From CAZKGE01 sp964636405 (GTDB lineage Bacteria > Bacillota > Clostridia > Christensenellales > CAG-138), in NCBI GenBank assembly GCA_964636405.1, contig CAZWSI010000013.1, forward strand, positions 1-60,985: a DNA stretch of 60,985 bases, read 5' to 3'. Positions 1 through 8,802 of the stretch are shown in pieces; positions within the stretch are counted from its first letter, which is position 1; each line of letters opens with the position of its first letter. The position numbers and the translations under genes were made by a program. Under the pieces are notes generated by a model. The model ran no database searches and was not told the origin of the DNA. It saw only the letters and a program-made list of their open reading frames with translations.

Positions 1-155
1 TGCCCGAGGGCGTGGAGATGGTGATGCCGGGCGACAACATCGAGATGAAGATCAATCTGATCACGCCAATCGCGATCGAGGAAGGCCTGCGCTTCGCTAT
101 CCGCGAGGGCGGCCGCACGGTCGGTTCGGGCGTCGTGACGGGGATCATCGAGTAA
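1..155 (+). CDS. tuf: Elongation factor Tu, C-terminal end (partial)
   Basis: The first 155 bases hold the last 50 codons of an open frame that enters from outside the window and stops at TAA 153-155. The peptide contains MVMPGDNIEMKINLITPIA and ends in REGGRTVGSGVVTGIIE, the domain 3 ending of bacterial EF-Tu, the GTPase that brings aminoacyl-tRNA to the ribosome. Nothing about promoter or start can be said from here. It is followed by a dispersed repeat and a strong hairpin terminator. Confidence 0.95.
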   Translation, partial: PEGVEMVMPGDNIEMKINLITPIAIEEGLRFAIREGGRTVGSGVVTGIIE

Positions 156-325
156 GGTACGGGGAACGGGGAACGCAAGGGGCAGAGCCCCTTGACCCCG
201 CCCAAGGGATTCAATGCCAAGGCTGAGAGCCTTGGCGATGCCCTTAAGAATCCCATGGAATCGCCCTAAAAGCAAATAGACAAAGACTCGGCCCGGCAAT
301 ATTTCGCCGGGCCGAGTTGCTTTTA
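156..325 (+). repeat. Post-stop dispersed repeat, copy A, ending in a terminator
   Basis: Directly after the tuf stop codon lies a block with a hairpin AAGGGGCAGAGCCCCTT, then GACCCCGCCCAAGGGATT, then a GGAATCGCCCTAAAAG box, then a hairpin terminator. A closely matching block in inverted orientation lies at 25165-25316, and a partial one at 25044-25135. All three begin within a few bases of a stop codon. Seen directly in the sequence; function unknown beyond the terminator it carries. Confidence 0.75.
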
Positions 326-326
326 T
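285..326 (+). terminator. Rho-independent terminator after tuf
   Basis: A perfect 12-base-pair stem (ACTCGGCCCGGC at 286-297, GCCGGGCCGAGT at 306-317) is followed by TTGCTTTTA. It lies between tuf (plus) and the end of the ABC ATPase gene (minus), so it may work in both directions. Confidence 0.85.
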
Positions 327-362
327 GGGCAAAGACCAAGGCTTGCGCGAAAAGCGCGGCCG

Positions 363-1085
363 TTACAGGATCTTGCTGAGGAATTCCCTGGTGCGCGGGT
401 GCTGCGGCTGCACGAAGATCTGCTCGGGCGTGCCCTGTTCCACAATCTGCCCGTCGTCCATAAAGAGAATGCGGTCGGACACCTCGCGGGCAAAGCCCAT
501 TTCGTGAGACACGATCACCGTCGTCATGCCCTGCTGCACAAGCTTTTTGATGACGGCGAGCACCTCGCCCACCATTTCGGGGTCGAGCGCGGAGGTCGGC
601 TCGTCAAAGAGCATCACGTCCGGCTCCATCGCCAGCGCCCGGACAATGGCGAGCCGCTGCTTCTGGCCGCCGGAAAGCTTGCGCGGGTACTCGTTCGCCT
701 TCTCCGTCAGGCCCACCAGCGCGAGCAGATCCTTTGCCTGTGCTTCGGCCTCCTGCTTCGTCTTCTTCTTGAGCAGCACGGGCGCCATGGTGATGTTCTC
801 CAGCGCGGTCATGTGCGGGAATACGTTGAAGTGCTGGAACACCATGCCCATCTTCTGCCGGTAAAGATCCACGTTTACGCCCGGCGCGTTGAGCCGCACG
901 CCTTCAAAGTAGACCTCGCCCGCGTTGGGCGTTTCCAGCATGTTCAGGCAGCGCAGAAAGGTGCTCTTGCCGCCGCCCGACGGGCCAATGATGCTGACCA
1001 CCTCGTTGCGCGCGATGGTTTCCGTAATGCCCTTGAGCACGTGCACCTCGCCAAAGCTTTTTGTCAGATTCACCGTTTTAATCAC
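363..1085 (-). CDS. Polar amino acid ABC transporter, ATP-binding protein
   Basis: This 240-residue protein is the ATPase of an amino acid importer of the GlnQ/HisP family. It has Walker A GPSGGGKST near residue 35, the signature LSGGQKQR near 137, Walker B VMLFDEP near 157 and the switch histidine in VIVSHEMGF near 192. Its start overlaps the permease stop by 8 bases, so the two are translationally coupled. It is the last gene of the binding protein-permease-ATPase operon. Substrate cannot be told from sequence; the family transports polar amino acids such as glutamine, cystine or arginine. Confidence 0.93.
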   Translation of the reverse strand: MIKTVNLTKSFGEVHVLKGITETIARNEVVSIIGPSGGGKSTFLRCLNMLETPNAGEVYFEGVRLNAPGVNVDLYRQKMGMVFQHFNVFPHMTALENITMAPVLLKKKTKQEAEAQAKDLLALVGLTEKANEYPRKLSGGQKQRLAIVRALAMEPDVMLFDEPTSALDPEMVGEVLAVIKKLVQQGMTTVIVSHEMGFAREVSDRILFMDDGQIVEQGTPEQIFVQPQHPRTREFLSKIL

Positions 1086-1761
1086 CGGCCTTCAGCCTCC
1101 TCTCGAATGCGGCGACGCACTTGCTGAGCGAGAACGTCACGATAAAGTAGATCGCGCCGACGATGAGCAGGCACTCAAAGCCGAGGTAGGTGATGCCCTT
1201 GACCGTGAGGTACGAGGTCATCAGATCGCCCACAAAGAAGGTGGACGCAAGCGACGTTTCCTTGATGATCATGATAAACTCGTTGCCCAGCGCGGGCAGA
1301 ATGTTCTTGACCGCCTGCGGCAGCACAACCTTGAGCATGGCCTGTGCCTTGCCTAAACCCAGAGAGCGCGCGGCCTCCGTCTGACCCGGGTCCACGGCCT
1401 GTATGCCGGAACGGATGACCTCGGAAACATACGCGGAGCTGTTGATAATGAGCGCGATGGTGATGCTCCCAAACGTGCTCAGCCCCAGCGCTGGGAACAT
1501 GAGCGGCACAATGAAATACCCGATATAAAGCTGGAGCAGGATGGGCGTGCCGCGGATCAATTCCACAAACGCCGTCACGATGAAGCGCAAAAGCTTGAAG
1601 CGTGACATATTGGCCAGCGCAAGCAGCGAGCCGATGATCGCGCCGAAAAACACCGTGAGGGCCGAAAGCAGCAGCGTAATGCTCAAGCCCTTAATCAAAA
1701 ACACGTCCCAATACTGCGACATGATCTTGACGAGGTTTTGCATAACCGATGTAAAAGTCAA
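1078..1761 (-). CDS. Polar amino acid ABC transporter, permease
   Basis: This 227-residue membrane protein of the HisM/GlnP type has several hydrophobic segments and the EAA-loop sequence EAARSLGLGKAQAMLKVVLPQ that docks on the ATPase. The chosen start is TTG at 1761, because AGGAGG lies five bases upstream; ATG at 1743 is a weaker alternative. It follows the substrate-binding protein gene across an 88-base gap that holds a terminator hairpin, and overlaps the ATPase gene by 8 bases. It should form a homodimeric inner channel. Confidence 0.92.
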   Translation of the reverse strand: MTFTSVMQNLVKIMSQYWDVFLIKGLSITLLLSALTVFFGAIIGSLLALANMSRFKLLRFIVTAFVELIRGTPILLQLYIGYFIVPLMFPALGLSTFGSITIALIINSSAYVSEVIRSGIQAVDPGQTEAARSLGLGKAQAMLKVVLPQAVKNILPALGNEFIMIIKETSLASTFFVGDLMTSYLTVKGITYLGFECLLIVGAIYFIVTFSLSKCVAAFERRLKAGD

Positions 1762-1786
1762 AATGGCCTCCTTTCGCCTTTACAGG

Positions 1787-1827
1787 GAAAAACGCCGGGG
1801 GAAGCGGGCCGCTCCCGCCCGGCGTTG
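1787..1827 (-). terminator. Intra-operon terminator or attenuator
   Basis: On the minus strand a stem AACGCCGGG/CCCGGCGTT with a GC-rich inner hairpin is followed by TTTTT. It lies between the binding protein gene and the permease gene of one transporter, so it likely lowers permease and ATPase expression relative to the abundant binding protein. This role is inference. Confidence 0.7.
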
Positions 1828-1849
1828 AAACGCGCGCTTCGCTTACGCC

Positions 1850-2764
1850 TTAGCCGAGGTTGCCGAGGATGGGCTTTTTGTCCGCATCGTAGCCGATGAT
1901 GGGGTTGCCGTCCGTGTCGTAATCGAGGATGGCGTTGCCGTCGACATCGTAGGAGATTTCCGCCGCGGTTTCGATGCCCGCCAGCGCCTTGGCGTCCTCA
2001 TACCAGCCGGTGTAAAGGTCGGCGGCCATGGCCTTTGCCAGCAGCTCGTTTACTTTGGCCAGCAGCTCGGTATCCTGTTTGTTGAGCAGAATGACGTTGT
2101 TTTCATATTTGGGGTCCACGTCGAACTGGAAGCCCGAGAAACCGATCTCAGGATTGTTGACCATGATGGCTTCTCCGTTGCCCTTTGCCACGGCCAGCGC
2201 CTGAATCTTGTCGGTCTTGAGCGCCAGCACGGCGTCGTCGATGCTCTTAAACTGCATGAGCGTGATATCGGCGGGCAGCTCCTCGTTGCAAAGCTTTTCC
2301 TGAAGGGAGGTGGCCTGCGCGCCGATGGTCATGCCCGCAAAATCGGCTGCTGAGGAGAAGGCACCCGCCTGATCGGCCTTGGTGATGATCACCTGCTCGG
2401 TTTCGTTGTCGCCGGCGATGTAATAATCGGAGATGCCGAAGTTTTCTTCACGCTCGGCCGTCCAGGAGTAGCCGGAGATGGACATGTCCACCGTGCCGGT
2501 CTGCACGGCCATCTGGCAGGCGGAAAAGTCCATGGGCTTGAGCTCAAGCGTGAGGCCCATTTCGGCGGCAAGATAATTGGCCAGCGTCACGTCGAAGCCG
2601 ACGAACTGCTCCTGACCGGATTTGGAGGTGTCGCAAAATTCCATGGGGCCAAAGTCGGGCGAGAGCGCAACGGTGAGCACGGTCTTTTCAGTGGCCTTCT
2701 GGGCGCAGGCGGAGAAGGCGAGCAACAGCATGAGCGCCAGTGTAAGGGCAAAAAGCTTTTTCAT
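1850..2764 (-). CDS. Amino acid ABC transporter substrate-binding lipoprotein
   Basis: This 304-residue protein belongs to the SBP_bac_3 family. The second ATG (2764) is taken as start because GGAGG at 2773-2777 lies 8 bases away; the upstream ATG at 2770 is only two bases from it. The signal peptide ends in a lipobox LAFSACA, so the mature protein should be a lipoprotein anchored outside the cell. The body has the usual GPMEFCD, GFDVTLA and AVQTGTVDM regions. Odd: the C-terminus carries three decapeptide repeats, YDVDGNAILD, YDTDGNPIIG and YDADKKPILG, not normal for the family. The promoter lies at 2804-2833. Confidence 0.92.
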   Translation of the reverse strand: MKKLFALTLALMLLLAFSACAQKATEKTVLTVALSPDFGPMEFCDTSKSGQEQFVGFDVTLANYLAAEMGLTLELKPMDFSACQMAVQTGTVDMSISGYSWTAEREENFGISDYYIAGDNETEQVIITKADQAGAFSSAADFAGMTIGAQATSLQEKLCNEELPADITLMQFKSIDDAVLALKTDKIQALAVAKGNGEAIMVNNPEIGFSGFQFDVDPKYENNVILLNKQDTELLAKVNELLAKAMAADLYTGWYEDAKALAGIETAAEISYDVDGNAILDYDTDGNPIIGYDADKKPILGNLG

Positions 2765-2803
2765 TTTCATTTCCTCCAGCAAACATTTCTCTTCTTTCGG
2801 GCC

Positions 2804-2833
2804 ATTATAGACGCATAGTTATACAATTGTCAA
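2804..2833 (-). promoter_or_regulatory. Promoter of the amino acid ABC transporter operon
   Basis: On the minus strand TTGACA (2828-2833) and TATAAT (2804-2809) are separated by 18 bases, both perfect consensus boxes. Upstream, the DNA is markedly AT-rich for this window and contains the perfect palindrome TTACATTATGTAA at 2887-2899, a possible operator; no regulator gene is adjacent. Confidence 0.75.
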
Positions 2834-2969
2834 TACATTTTTGAAAATTTTCTTTACATTATTAAAACGCTTGTATAATTGGATAATTACATTATGTAAA
2901 AATCAGGAAATGAATAAATGAATAGAAATATACCATGATATGCGTGGATTGCGCGCGGCGTGTGCGCCC

Positions 2970-3023
2970 AAAAAAACGAACCGGCCAGGGGAAACCTGCT
3001 TTTGAGGCTCCCGGGGCCGGTTC
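2970..3023 (-). terminator. Terminator of the aconitase-icd operon
   Basis: Minus-strand stem GAACCGGCC/GGCCGGTTC with a smaller hairpin in its loop is followed by GTTTTTTT. It lies 26 bases beyond the isocitrate dehydrogenase stop codon. Confidence 0.8.
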
Positions 3024-3048
3024 GGTGCTTAGTGGCAAAAGAGGGGCG

Positions 3049-4266
3049 TCAGCTTTCCGCAAGCGCCTCCAGCCGCGCGCGCACGGCTGCGAGGAACTGC
3101 CGGGTACTTACGGCCTCGGGCCGTTCGCCCTCGACAAGGCCGACGAGATCCTTGGTCATTACGCCGTCGTTGAGCGTTTGAATGGAGGCCTGCTCGAGCT
3201 TCTCGCCAAAGGCGGCAAGCGCCGGAAGGCCGTCGAGCTCGCCGCGCTTTTTGAGCGCCCCGCTCCAAGCGAAGATCATGGCCATGGGATTGGTGGAGGT
3301 TTCCTCGCCATCGAGATATTTATAGTAATGGCGAGTCACGGTTCCGTGCGCGGCCTCGAACTCGTATTTACCGTCCGGCGAAACGAGCACGCTCGTCATC
3401 ATGGCCAGCGAACCGAAGGCTGTGGAGACCATATCGCTCATCACATCGCCGTCGTAATTCTTGCAGGCCCAGATATAGCCGCCCTCGGAACGGATCACCC
3501 GCGCCACCGCGTCGTCAATGAGCGTGTAGAAATAGGTAAGGCCCAGCGCTTCAAAGCGCGCCCGGTAGCTTTGCTCGTATTCCTCGGCAAAGATATCCTT
3601 AAAGGTATGGTCATATTTCTTGGAGATCGTGTCCTTGGTGGAAAACCACAGATCCTGCCTGGTATCGATGGCGTATTGGAAGCAAGCCTTCGCAAACGAA
3701 CGGATGGAGGAATCCTTGTTGTAGAGGCCCTGAATCACGCCCGGGCACTCAAAATCATAGATGGTCTGCCGGTAGGACGCGCCGTTTTCGCCCGTAAAGA
3801 CCAGCTCGGCCCGACCCTTTTCGGGCACGCGGTATTCGCTCCCCCTGTACACGTCGCCATAGGCGTGGCGGGCGATGGTGATGGGCTTTTTCCAGTTTTT
3901 GACCACGGGCTTGACCGAATCGATGAGGATGGGCGCGCGAAACACCGTGCCGTCGAGGATGGCGCGGATGGTGCCGTTGGGGCTTTTCCACATTTCGCGC
4001 AGATCGTATTCCTTCACTCGCTGCGCGTTGGGCGTAATGGTCGCGCATTTTACGCCCACGCCGTGCTTTTTGATGGCGTTTGCCGAATCGATGGTGATCT
4101 GGTCGCCCGTTTCGTCGCGTTTTTTCAAGCCCAAATCGTAGTATTCCACGCGAAGCTCCACAAAGGGCGCGAGCAATTCCTCTTTGATCCACTGCCAGAT
4201 GATGCGGGTCATTTCATCCCCGTCGATCTCCACGAGGGGGGTCGTCATTTGAATCCTGTCCGCCAT
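3049..4266 (-). CDS. icd: NADP-dependent isocitrate dehydrogenase (eukaryotic-like type)
   Basis: This 405-residue enzyme oxidises isocitrate to 2-oxoglutarate with release of CO2. The N-terminus PLVEIDGDEMTRIIWQWIKE, the KKHGVGVKCATITPN region and the NYDGDVMSDMVSTAFGS signature match the homodimeric NADP-IDH class related to eukaryotic IDH1/2, rather than the E. coli Icd class. Length is normal. The ribosome binding site is GGAAAGGAAG. It is the second gene after the aconitase-family hydratase, 23 bases apart. Together they convert citrate to 2-oxoglutarate for glutamate synthesis; no citrate synthase gene is in the window. Confidence 0.93.
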   Translation of the reverse strand: MADRIQMTTPLVEIDGDEMTRIIWQWIKEELLAPFVELRVEYYDLGLKKRDETGDQITIDSANAIKKHGVGVKCATITPNAQRVKEYDLREMWKSPNGTIRAILDGTVFRAPILIDSVKPVVKNWKKPITIARHAYGDVYRGSEYRVPEKGRAELVFTGENGASYRQTIYDFECPGVIQGLYNKDSSIRSFAKACFQYAIDTRQDLWFSTKDTISKKYDHTFKDIFAEEYEQSYRARFEALGLTYFYTLIDDAVARVIRSEGGYIWACKNYDGDVMSDMVSTAFGSLAMMTSVLVSPDGKYEFEAAHGTVTRHYYKYLDGEETSTNPMAMIFAWSGALKKRGELDGLPALAAFGEKLEQASIQTLNDGVMTKDLVGLVEGERPEAVSTRQFLAAVRARLEALAES

Positions 4267-4289
4267 GCGCTGCTTCCTTTCCGTTGCTT

Positions 4290-6554
4290 TTATTTTGCTT
4301 CGGCTGCCTGAGCGGCGGCCGCGTAATAGTTCATAAGCGACCCTTCGAGGATGATCGTCTTCTCGTCGGGCGTTAGATTTTTCACGTAAAGCGTCAGCTC
4401 GTGCACGCCGTCCTTTGTGATGACTCTGGCGGGGATTTCCTCCCGACCGGCCGCAATGGCCGCGCGCACGCCCGGCACAAAGACGAGATCGCCGCTCTCG
4501 TAGGGGAAGGGCGCGCCCTCCGCGAGCGTAAAGGGCACGATGCCCCAGTTGATGCAGTTGGAGCGATAGCGCTTGGTGGCGTATTCATAGCAGATGTTCG
4601 CAAAACCGCCGAGCACCTTCTGGCAGGAGGCGGCCTGCTCGCGCGCGGAGCCGTCGCCCGGCCGGTTGGCAAACACGCAGGAGCCGAACTGGGTGTGGGC
4701 AAGCGTTTCCGCGGGATCGGGCGCAACGCGGGCAAGCGCCTCGAGAAGCCGGGGCGGATTCTCGCCCGCCCGGCGAGCGTCCTCCAGCTTTTGCGCCTCC
4801 TTGCACAAGCCCACGTAGGCAGGCACGCGCCGGGAAAGCGCGAATTCCGCGAGCTTGAGCGGGTTGCTGCGATACGAGCTCGTTTCGCCCGAGGGAATCA
4901 ACTCGTCGGTCGTGGTCACGGGGTCGCGGATAACGGCCGTGAGCGCGAGCAGCAAATTTTCGCCAAGCGGGAAGATAGAAGGCCAGTTGGTGATGTTGGG
5001 CCCCAATATAAGCTCCGTTTCGGGCTGCGGGCGTTGAAAGCCGTTGTATACGCGTTTTTCGTAGACCGTCTTGTCATAACTGTATTTCTGGCCGCCCACG
5101 CAGCTTTCGCATTCGCTGGCGGGGGTAATCGCGCCGCCGTGGCGCGCCGTAGCCGCGATGGAGCGCGCGTCCATGAGCGCCACGCCCGCAAGCTGCCCCT
5201 GCCCGGGCTTGGAGCCTTCGCGATTGGGGAAATTGCGCGTGGCGTGACGGATGGACAATCCGTTGTTTGCCGGCACGTCGCCCGCGCCGAAGCAGGGGCC
5301 GCAAAACGAGGGCTTGATCACCGCGCCCGCCTGCATAAGCGCCGTCAGCACGCCGTTTTTGGACAGCGCAAGACTCACCGGCATGGAGCCGGGATAGATG
5401 GAGAGGGAGAAGGGGCCGTTGCCGCAGCTTCCACCCTCAAGGATCTTTGCCGCGTCGCAGAGATTGTCGAACAAGCCGCCCGCACAGCCCGCGATGATGC
5501 CCTGATCAGCCCAGAGCCTGCCGTTCTTCCATTTGGGAAGAAGGTCGAGCTGCACCTTGCCGCCGAATTTCTTTTCGGCTTCCTTTTCTACGCTTCGGAG
5601 GAGCTCCGGGGCGTTCGCGTTCAGCTCGCGAATGGAGAACGCGTTGGAGGGGTGGAAGGGCAGCGCGATCATGCACTCGATTTTGCTTAGATCCAGCTCG
5701 ATTACGCTGTCGTAGTACGCCGCGCGACCCGGCTCGAGCGTTTTGTAGACCTCGGGGCGGCCGTGGACGGCGTAATACGCTTCCACAACGCCGTCGGTCT
5801 GCCAAATGGAGCTGAGGCAGGTCGTTTCGGTGGTCATCACGTCGATCCCGTTGCGGAAATCGATGGGAAGGCTCGCGATGCCCGGGCCGACAAATTCGAG
5901 CACCTTATTGTTCACAAAGCCGCTTGCGAAGGTTGCGCCCACCAGCGCGATGGCCACGTCGTGCGGGCCTACGCCGGGCCTGGGCGCGCCGGTTACGTGC
6001 ACGAGCACCACCTCGGGCGCGTCCACGTCGTAGGTGTTCTTTAAAAGCTGCTTGACCAGCTCCGGGCCGCCCTCGCCCACGCCCATCGTGCCCAGCGCGC
6101 CGTAGCGGGTGTGGCTGTCGGAGCCAAGGAGCATTGCGCCGCACGCCGCGAGCTGCTCGCGCGCGTAGGTATGGATCACGGAGAGGTTTGCGGGCACGAA
6201 AACGCCGCCGTATTTTTTGGCGGCCGAAAGCCCGAATACGTGATCGTCCTCGTTGATGGTGCCGCCCACGGCGCAGAGGCTGTTGTGGCAGTTGGTCATG
6301 GCGTAGGGCACGGGAAATTCGGTCAGGCCCGACGCGCGCGCGGACTGGATGATGCCCACATAGGTGATGTCGTGACTTGCCAGCGCGTCGAAGCGCAGGT
6401 GGAGCTTTTCCGGGCTTTCCCCCGTGTCGTGCGCGCGCAATATGCCGTACGCGATGGTGCGCTCACGCCCCTCCGCGGGCGTCGGCAGACCCTCGCCGCC
6501 GGAGACGAGCGCGCCGTCAACCAGATACGCGCCTTCCTTCCTCAATTCGAGCAT
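4290..6554 (-). CDS. Aconitase-family hydratase (YbhJ-like)
   Basis: This 754-residue protein of the aconitase superfamily resembles the bacterial hydratase group that includes E. coli YbhJ. Cysteines expected to hold the [4Fe-4S] cluster are seen as GCAGG (C357) and FCGPCFG (C418, C421), with the LGSDSHTRYGALG motif near 143-155. The start ATG at 6554 is chosen because AAGGAGG lies seven bases upstream; the frame stays open further upstream but lacks a site. Its position directly before icd argues that it acts as aconitase, citrate to isocitrate, in this organism. That assignment is inference from context; biochemical activity of the YbhJ group is poorly known to me. Confidence 0.85.
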   Translation of the reverse strand: MLELRKEGAYLVDGALVSGGEGLPTPAEGRERTIAYGILRAHDTGESPEKLHLRFDALASHDITYVGIIQSARASGLTEFPVPYAMTNCHNSLCAVGGTINEDDHVFGLSAAKKYGGVFVPANLSVIHTYAREQLAACGAMLLGSDSHTRYGALGTMGVGEGGPELVKQLLKNTYDVDAPEVVLVHVTGAPRPGVGPHDVAIALVGATFASGFVNNKVLEFVGPGIASLPIDFRNGIDVMTTETTCLSSIWQTDGVVEAYYAVHGRPEVYKTLEPGRAAYYDSVIELDLSKIECMIALPFHPSNAFSIRELNANAPELLRSVEKEAEKKFGGKVQLDLLPKWKNGRLWADQGIIAGCAGGLFDNLCDAAKILEGGSCGNGPFSLSIYPGSMPVSLALSKNGVLTALMQAGAVIKPSFCGPCFGAGDVPANNGLSIRHATRNFPNREGSKPGQGQLAGVALMDARSIAATARHGGAITPASECESCVGGQKYSYDKTVYEKRVYNGFQRPQPETELILGPNITNWPSIFPLGENLLLALTAVIRDPVTTTDELIPSGETSSYRSNPLKLAEFALSRRVPAYVGLCKEAQKLEDARRAGENPPRLLEALARVAPDPAETLAHTQFGSCVFANRPGDGSAREQAASCQKVLGGFANICYEYATKRYRSNCINWGIVPFTLAEGAPFPYESGDLVFVPGVRAAIAAGREEIPARVITKDGVHELTLYVKNLTPDEKTIILEGSLMNYYAAAAQAAEAK

Positions 6555-6589
6555 ACCATAGCCTCCTTGCCAAGTTCCAGATATGCATA

Positions 6590-6618
6590 ATGATACACGG
6601 CTTCCCGCTTCAAGGCAA
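6590..6618 (-). promoter_or_regulatory. Probable promoter of the hydratase-icd operon
   Basis: On the minus strand TTGCCT (6613-6618) and TATCAT (6590-6595) are 17 bases apart, about 35 bases before the chosen hydratase start. Confidence 0.5.
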
Positions 6619-6920
6619 GCCTGATTTTGCCCTTTTGGAAAGGAATACCCCCATCCCGGCATTCCTGTATACACGCACACTGCCGCGCCGCGCGCGCCAC
6701 GGGCGGCGCGGAACCGGCGCGCGCGCGCCCGGCATGAATATATATGCGAATACCGAATGATTATACGCCCGGCATGCCGCAACGGAAGCGCGTCGGCGCC
6801 GGCCCGCGCGACGCCGGCGCGTAATTTTTATGCTTTGTTCAAACAATAGCCACACTTGGCTGGTATAATTAAACCACTTTACGGGCGGCGCTTGGCCGCC
6901 CCCATGAAAGGGAACGCAGG
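6619..6920. other. Divergent intergenic region
   Basis: Between the hydratase (minus) and the NlpC/P60 gene (plus) I see no gene. It has a very GC-rich stretch with alternating GCGCGC, a hairpin GCGCCGGC/GCCGGCGC near 6796-6820, and an extended -10 promoter (TGGTATAAT, hexamer at 6864-6869) with no clear -35 box, which likely serves the plus-strand gene at 6921. Confidence 0.5.
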
Positions 6921-8726
6921 ATGCAGCTTTTTTTCCGCAAATTGCGCCGCGGCTTTCGCAGGTTCTGGAGGAGAACCAAGCCCGGGCTCGTTTCCGCAAC
7001 GCGCGCAACGCTCCGGGGCGCGTATAAGGGCACGCAGGCCCTTGCGCAGCTTCCCTCGCGCACCCTCCTCATGTTCGGCAGCGCAATCAGCTTTGTGCTT
7101 GTCTCGATTATTCTGCTCGTCATCGTCCTGCCGGGCGCGCCCTCCAGCGCCGAGGGCGTACAGACCGCGTTTGCCATGGACGGCATGCCGCAATCCGCCG
7201 TTACGCCCGATCCCTTCGCGCTCAATCCGTCCCAAACGCCCGATCCGAGCGGCGCGGGCGGTTTAAGCGAGGGAGACGACGCGACAAACGGCGCAAAGAG
7301 CGGCGCCGATACCACGGCGCAGCCTTCGGACACGCCCTTTACTACCCTGGAGGAGGGCGACGACGGCGCGATCGTGACGGAGATTCAAATCAGGCTCATG
7401 GACCTTGGCTATATGGATTCCGACGAGCCGACGGAGCATTTCGGCCCCATCACGAAGGGCGCGCTGAAAACCTTCCAAAAGCATAACGATCTCTCCGCGG
7501 ACGGCATCTGCGGGCTGGAAACCTATACGCTGCTCATGAGCGGCGACGCGAAGGTGTACGTCATGCAGCAGGGGGACGAGGGCGACGACGTGGAGGCCGT
7601 GCAGCAGCGGCTTTACGAGCTCGGGTATCTTTCCGAGAGCAACGTCATCGGCAATTTCGGCGAAAAGACCTCCGCCGCCGTGAAGGATTTTCAGGCGGCA
7701 AACAAAATCAAGGACGACGGCAAGGTCGGCGGCAAAACGCTCGAGGCTCTCTACGGCGAGGACCCCGTCGGCAAAACCTTCAGCTACGGCGACGAAAGCG
7801 ACGAGATCCTCGTTTTCCAAAAGCGTCTCAAGCAACTGGGCTACATTACCTTTAAGCCAGACGGCGTGATGGGCCGCGCCACGGTATCGGCCATCAAGGC
7901 TTTCCAGGAGGATAACGGGCTGTTCCGCGACGGCACCATCGGCCCCGCAACCCGCGCGCTGCTGCTTTCCGGCGATGCGCAGAGCAAGGTCGTGCAGCTT
8001 GGCAACTCCGGCTCGGATGTTGAGGCCATCCAAAAGCGCCTCATCAAGCTCAATTACCTCTCCGGCAGCGCCACGGGCTATTATGGCGAGCTGACCGAGC
8101 TTGCTGTGCGGGCGTTCCAAAAGCGGAACGGCCTTTCCGCCGACGGTAAGGTGGGCGCGTATACGCTGGAAATTCTCAATTCCAGCAACGCCAAAAAGGC
8201 CAGTGCCACCGTTACGCCCAAGCCCTCGACCACCTCGTCGGGCAGCGGGTCTTCCACGGGCGGCGGCACCACAAGCGGCGGATCCTCGACGGGCGGCGGC
8301 TCGTCCTCCGGCGGTTCCGTTGACGTTTCGGATAAGAGCGGCGTGGAAAAGCTCATCGCCATTGCGGAAGGCAAGCTCGGCTGCAAGTACGTACGCGGCG
8401 CGAAAGGCCCCAATACCTTCGATTGCTCCGGCTTTGTATATTGGTGCTTAAGGCAATCGGGCGTGAGCATCAGCTATATGACCTCCATTGCCTGGCGGAG
8501 CACGAGCCGCTTTACGGAAATTACCAGCATGAGCAATCTCAAGCGCGGCGATATTCTGGTCTTCTCCGGCTCCACCATGGCCTCGGGCCACGTGGGCATC
8601 TATCTTGGCGGCGGGAAGATGATCGACGCAAGCTCCGGCGCGGGTCAGGTGCGTCAGTCCAGCTCCGTGCTGAAATCCGGCGGTTACTGGGAGAATCACT
8701 TCCTTATGGCGTACCGGGTGTTCTAA
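6921..8726 (+). CDS. Membrane-anchored PG-binding and NlpC/P60 endopeptidase
   Basis: This 601-residue protein has a basic cytoplasmic N-terminus, one membrane helix near residues 50-72, and four peptidoglycan_binding_1 repeats between about 115 and 415 (each with a pattern like VQQRLYELGYL and a following AVKDFQ segment). A Ser/Gly/Thr-rich linker and a C-terminal NlpC/P60 domain (about 470-601) follow. The catalytic cysteine is C502 in FDCSGF and the histidine H557 in GHVGIY. It should cleave peptide stems in the wall from the outside of the membrane. An L,D-transpeptidase gene follows 76 bases later, so the two probably work together on peptidoglycan. Confidence 0.9.
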   Translation: MQLFFRKLRRGFRRFWRRTKPGLVSATRATLRGAYKGTQALAQLPSRTLLMFGSAISFVLVSIILLVIVLPGAPSSAEGVQTAFAMDGMPQSAVTPDPFALNPSQTPDPSGAGGLSEGDDATNGAKSGADTTAQPSDTPFTTLEEGDDGAIVTEIQIRLMDLGYMDSDEPTEHFGPITKGALKTFQKHNDLSADGICGLETYTLLMSGDAKVYVMQQGDEGDDVEAVQQRLYELGYLSESNVIGNFGEKTSAAVKDFQAANKIKDDGKVGGKTLEALYGEDPVGKTFSYGDESDEILVFQKRLKQLGYITFKPDGVMGRATVSAIKAFQEDNGLFRDGTIGPATRALLLSGDAQSKVVQLGNSGSDVEAIQKRLIKLNYLSGSATGYYGELTELAVRAFQKRNGLSADGKVGAYTLEILNSSNAKKASATVTPKPSTTSSGSGSSTGGGTTSGGSSTGGGSSSGGSVDVSDKSGVEKLIAIAEGKLGCKYVRGAKGPNTFDCSGFVYWCLRQSGVSISYMTSIAWRSTSRFTEITSMSNLKRGDILVFSGSTMASGHVGIYLGGGKMIDASSGAGQVRQSSSVLKSGGYWENHFLMAYRVF

Positions 8727-8802
8727 CACCCTTGGGTTCCGGGCGTCCCGGCGGTATATTGCCGCCGGGCGCTTGCATACGATGTGACAGCCTGCTTTTG
8801 CT

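Noticed and set aside
2935..4311. Plus-strand open frame of 458 codons over icd
   Set aside because: Antisense to a clear isocitrate dehydrogenase; histidine- and arginine-rich shadow composition.
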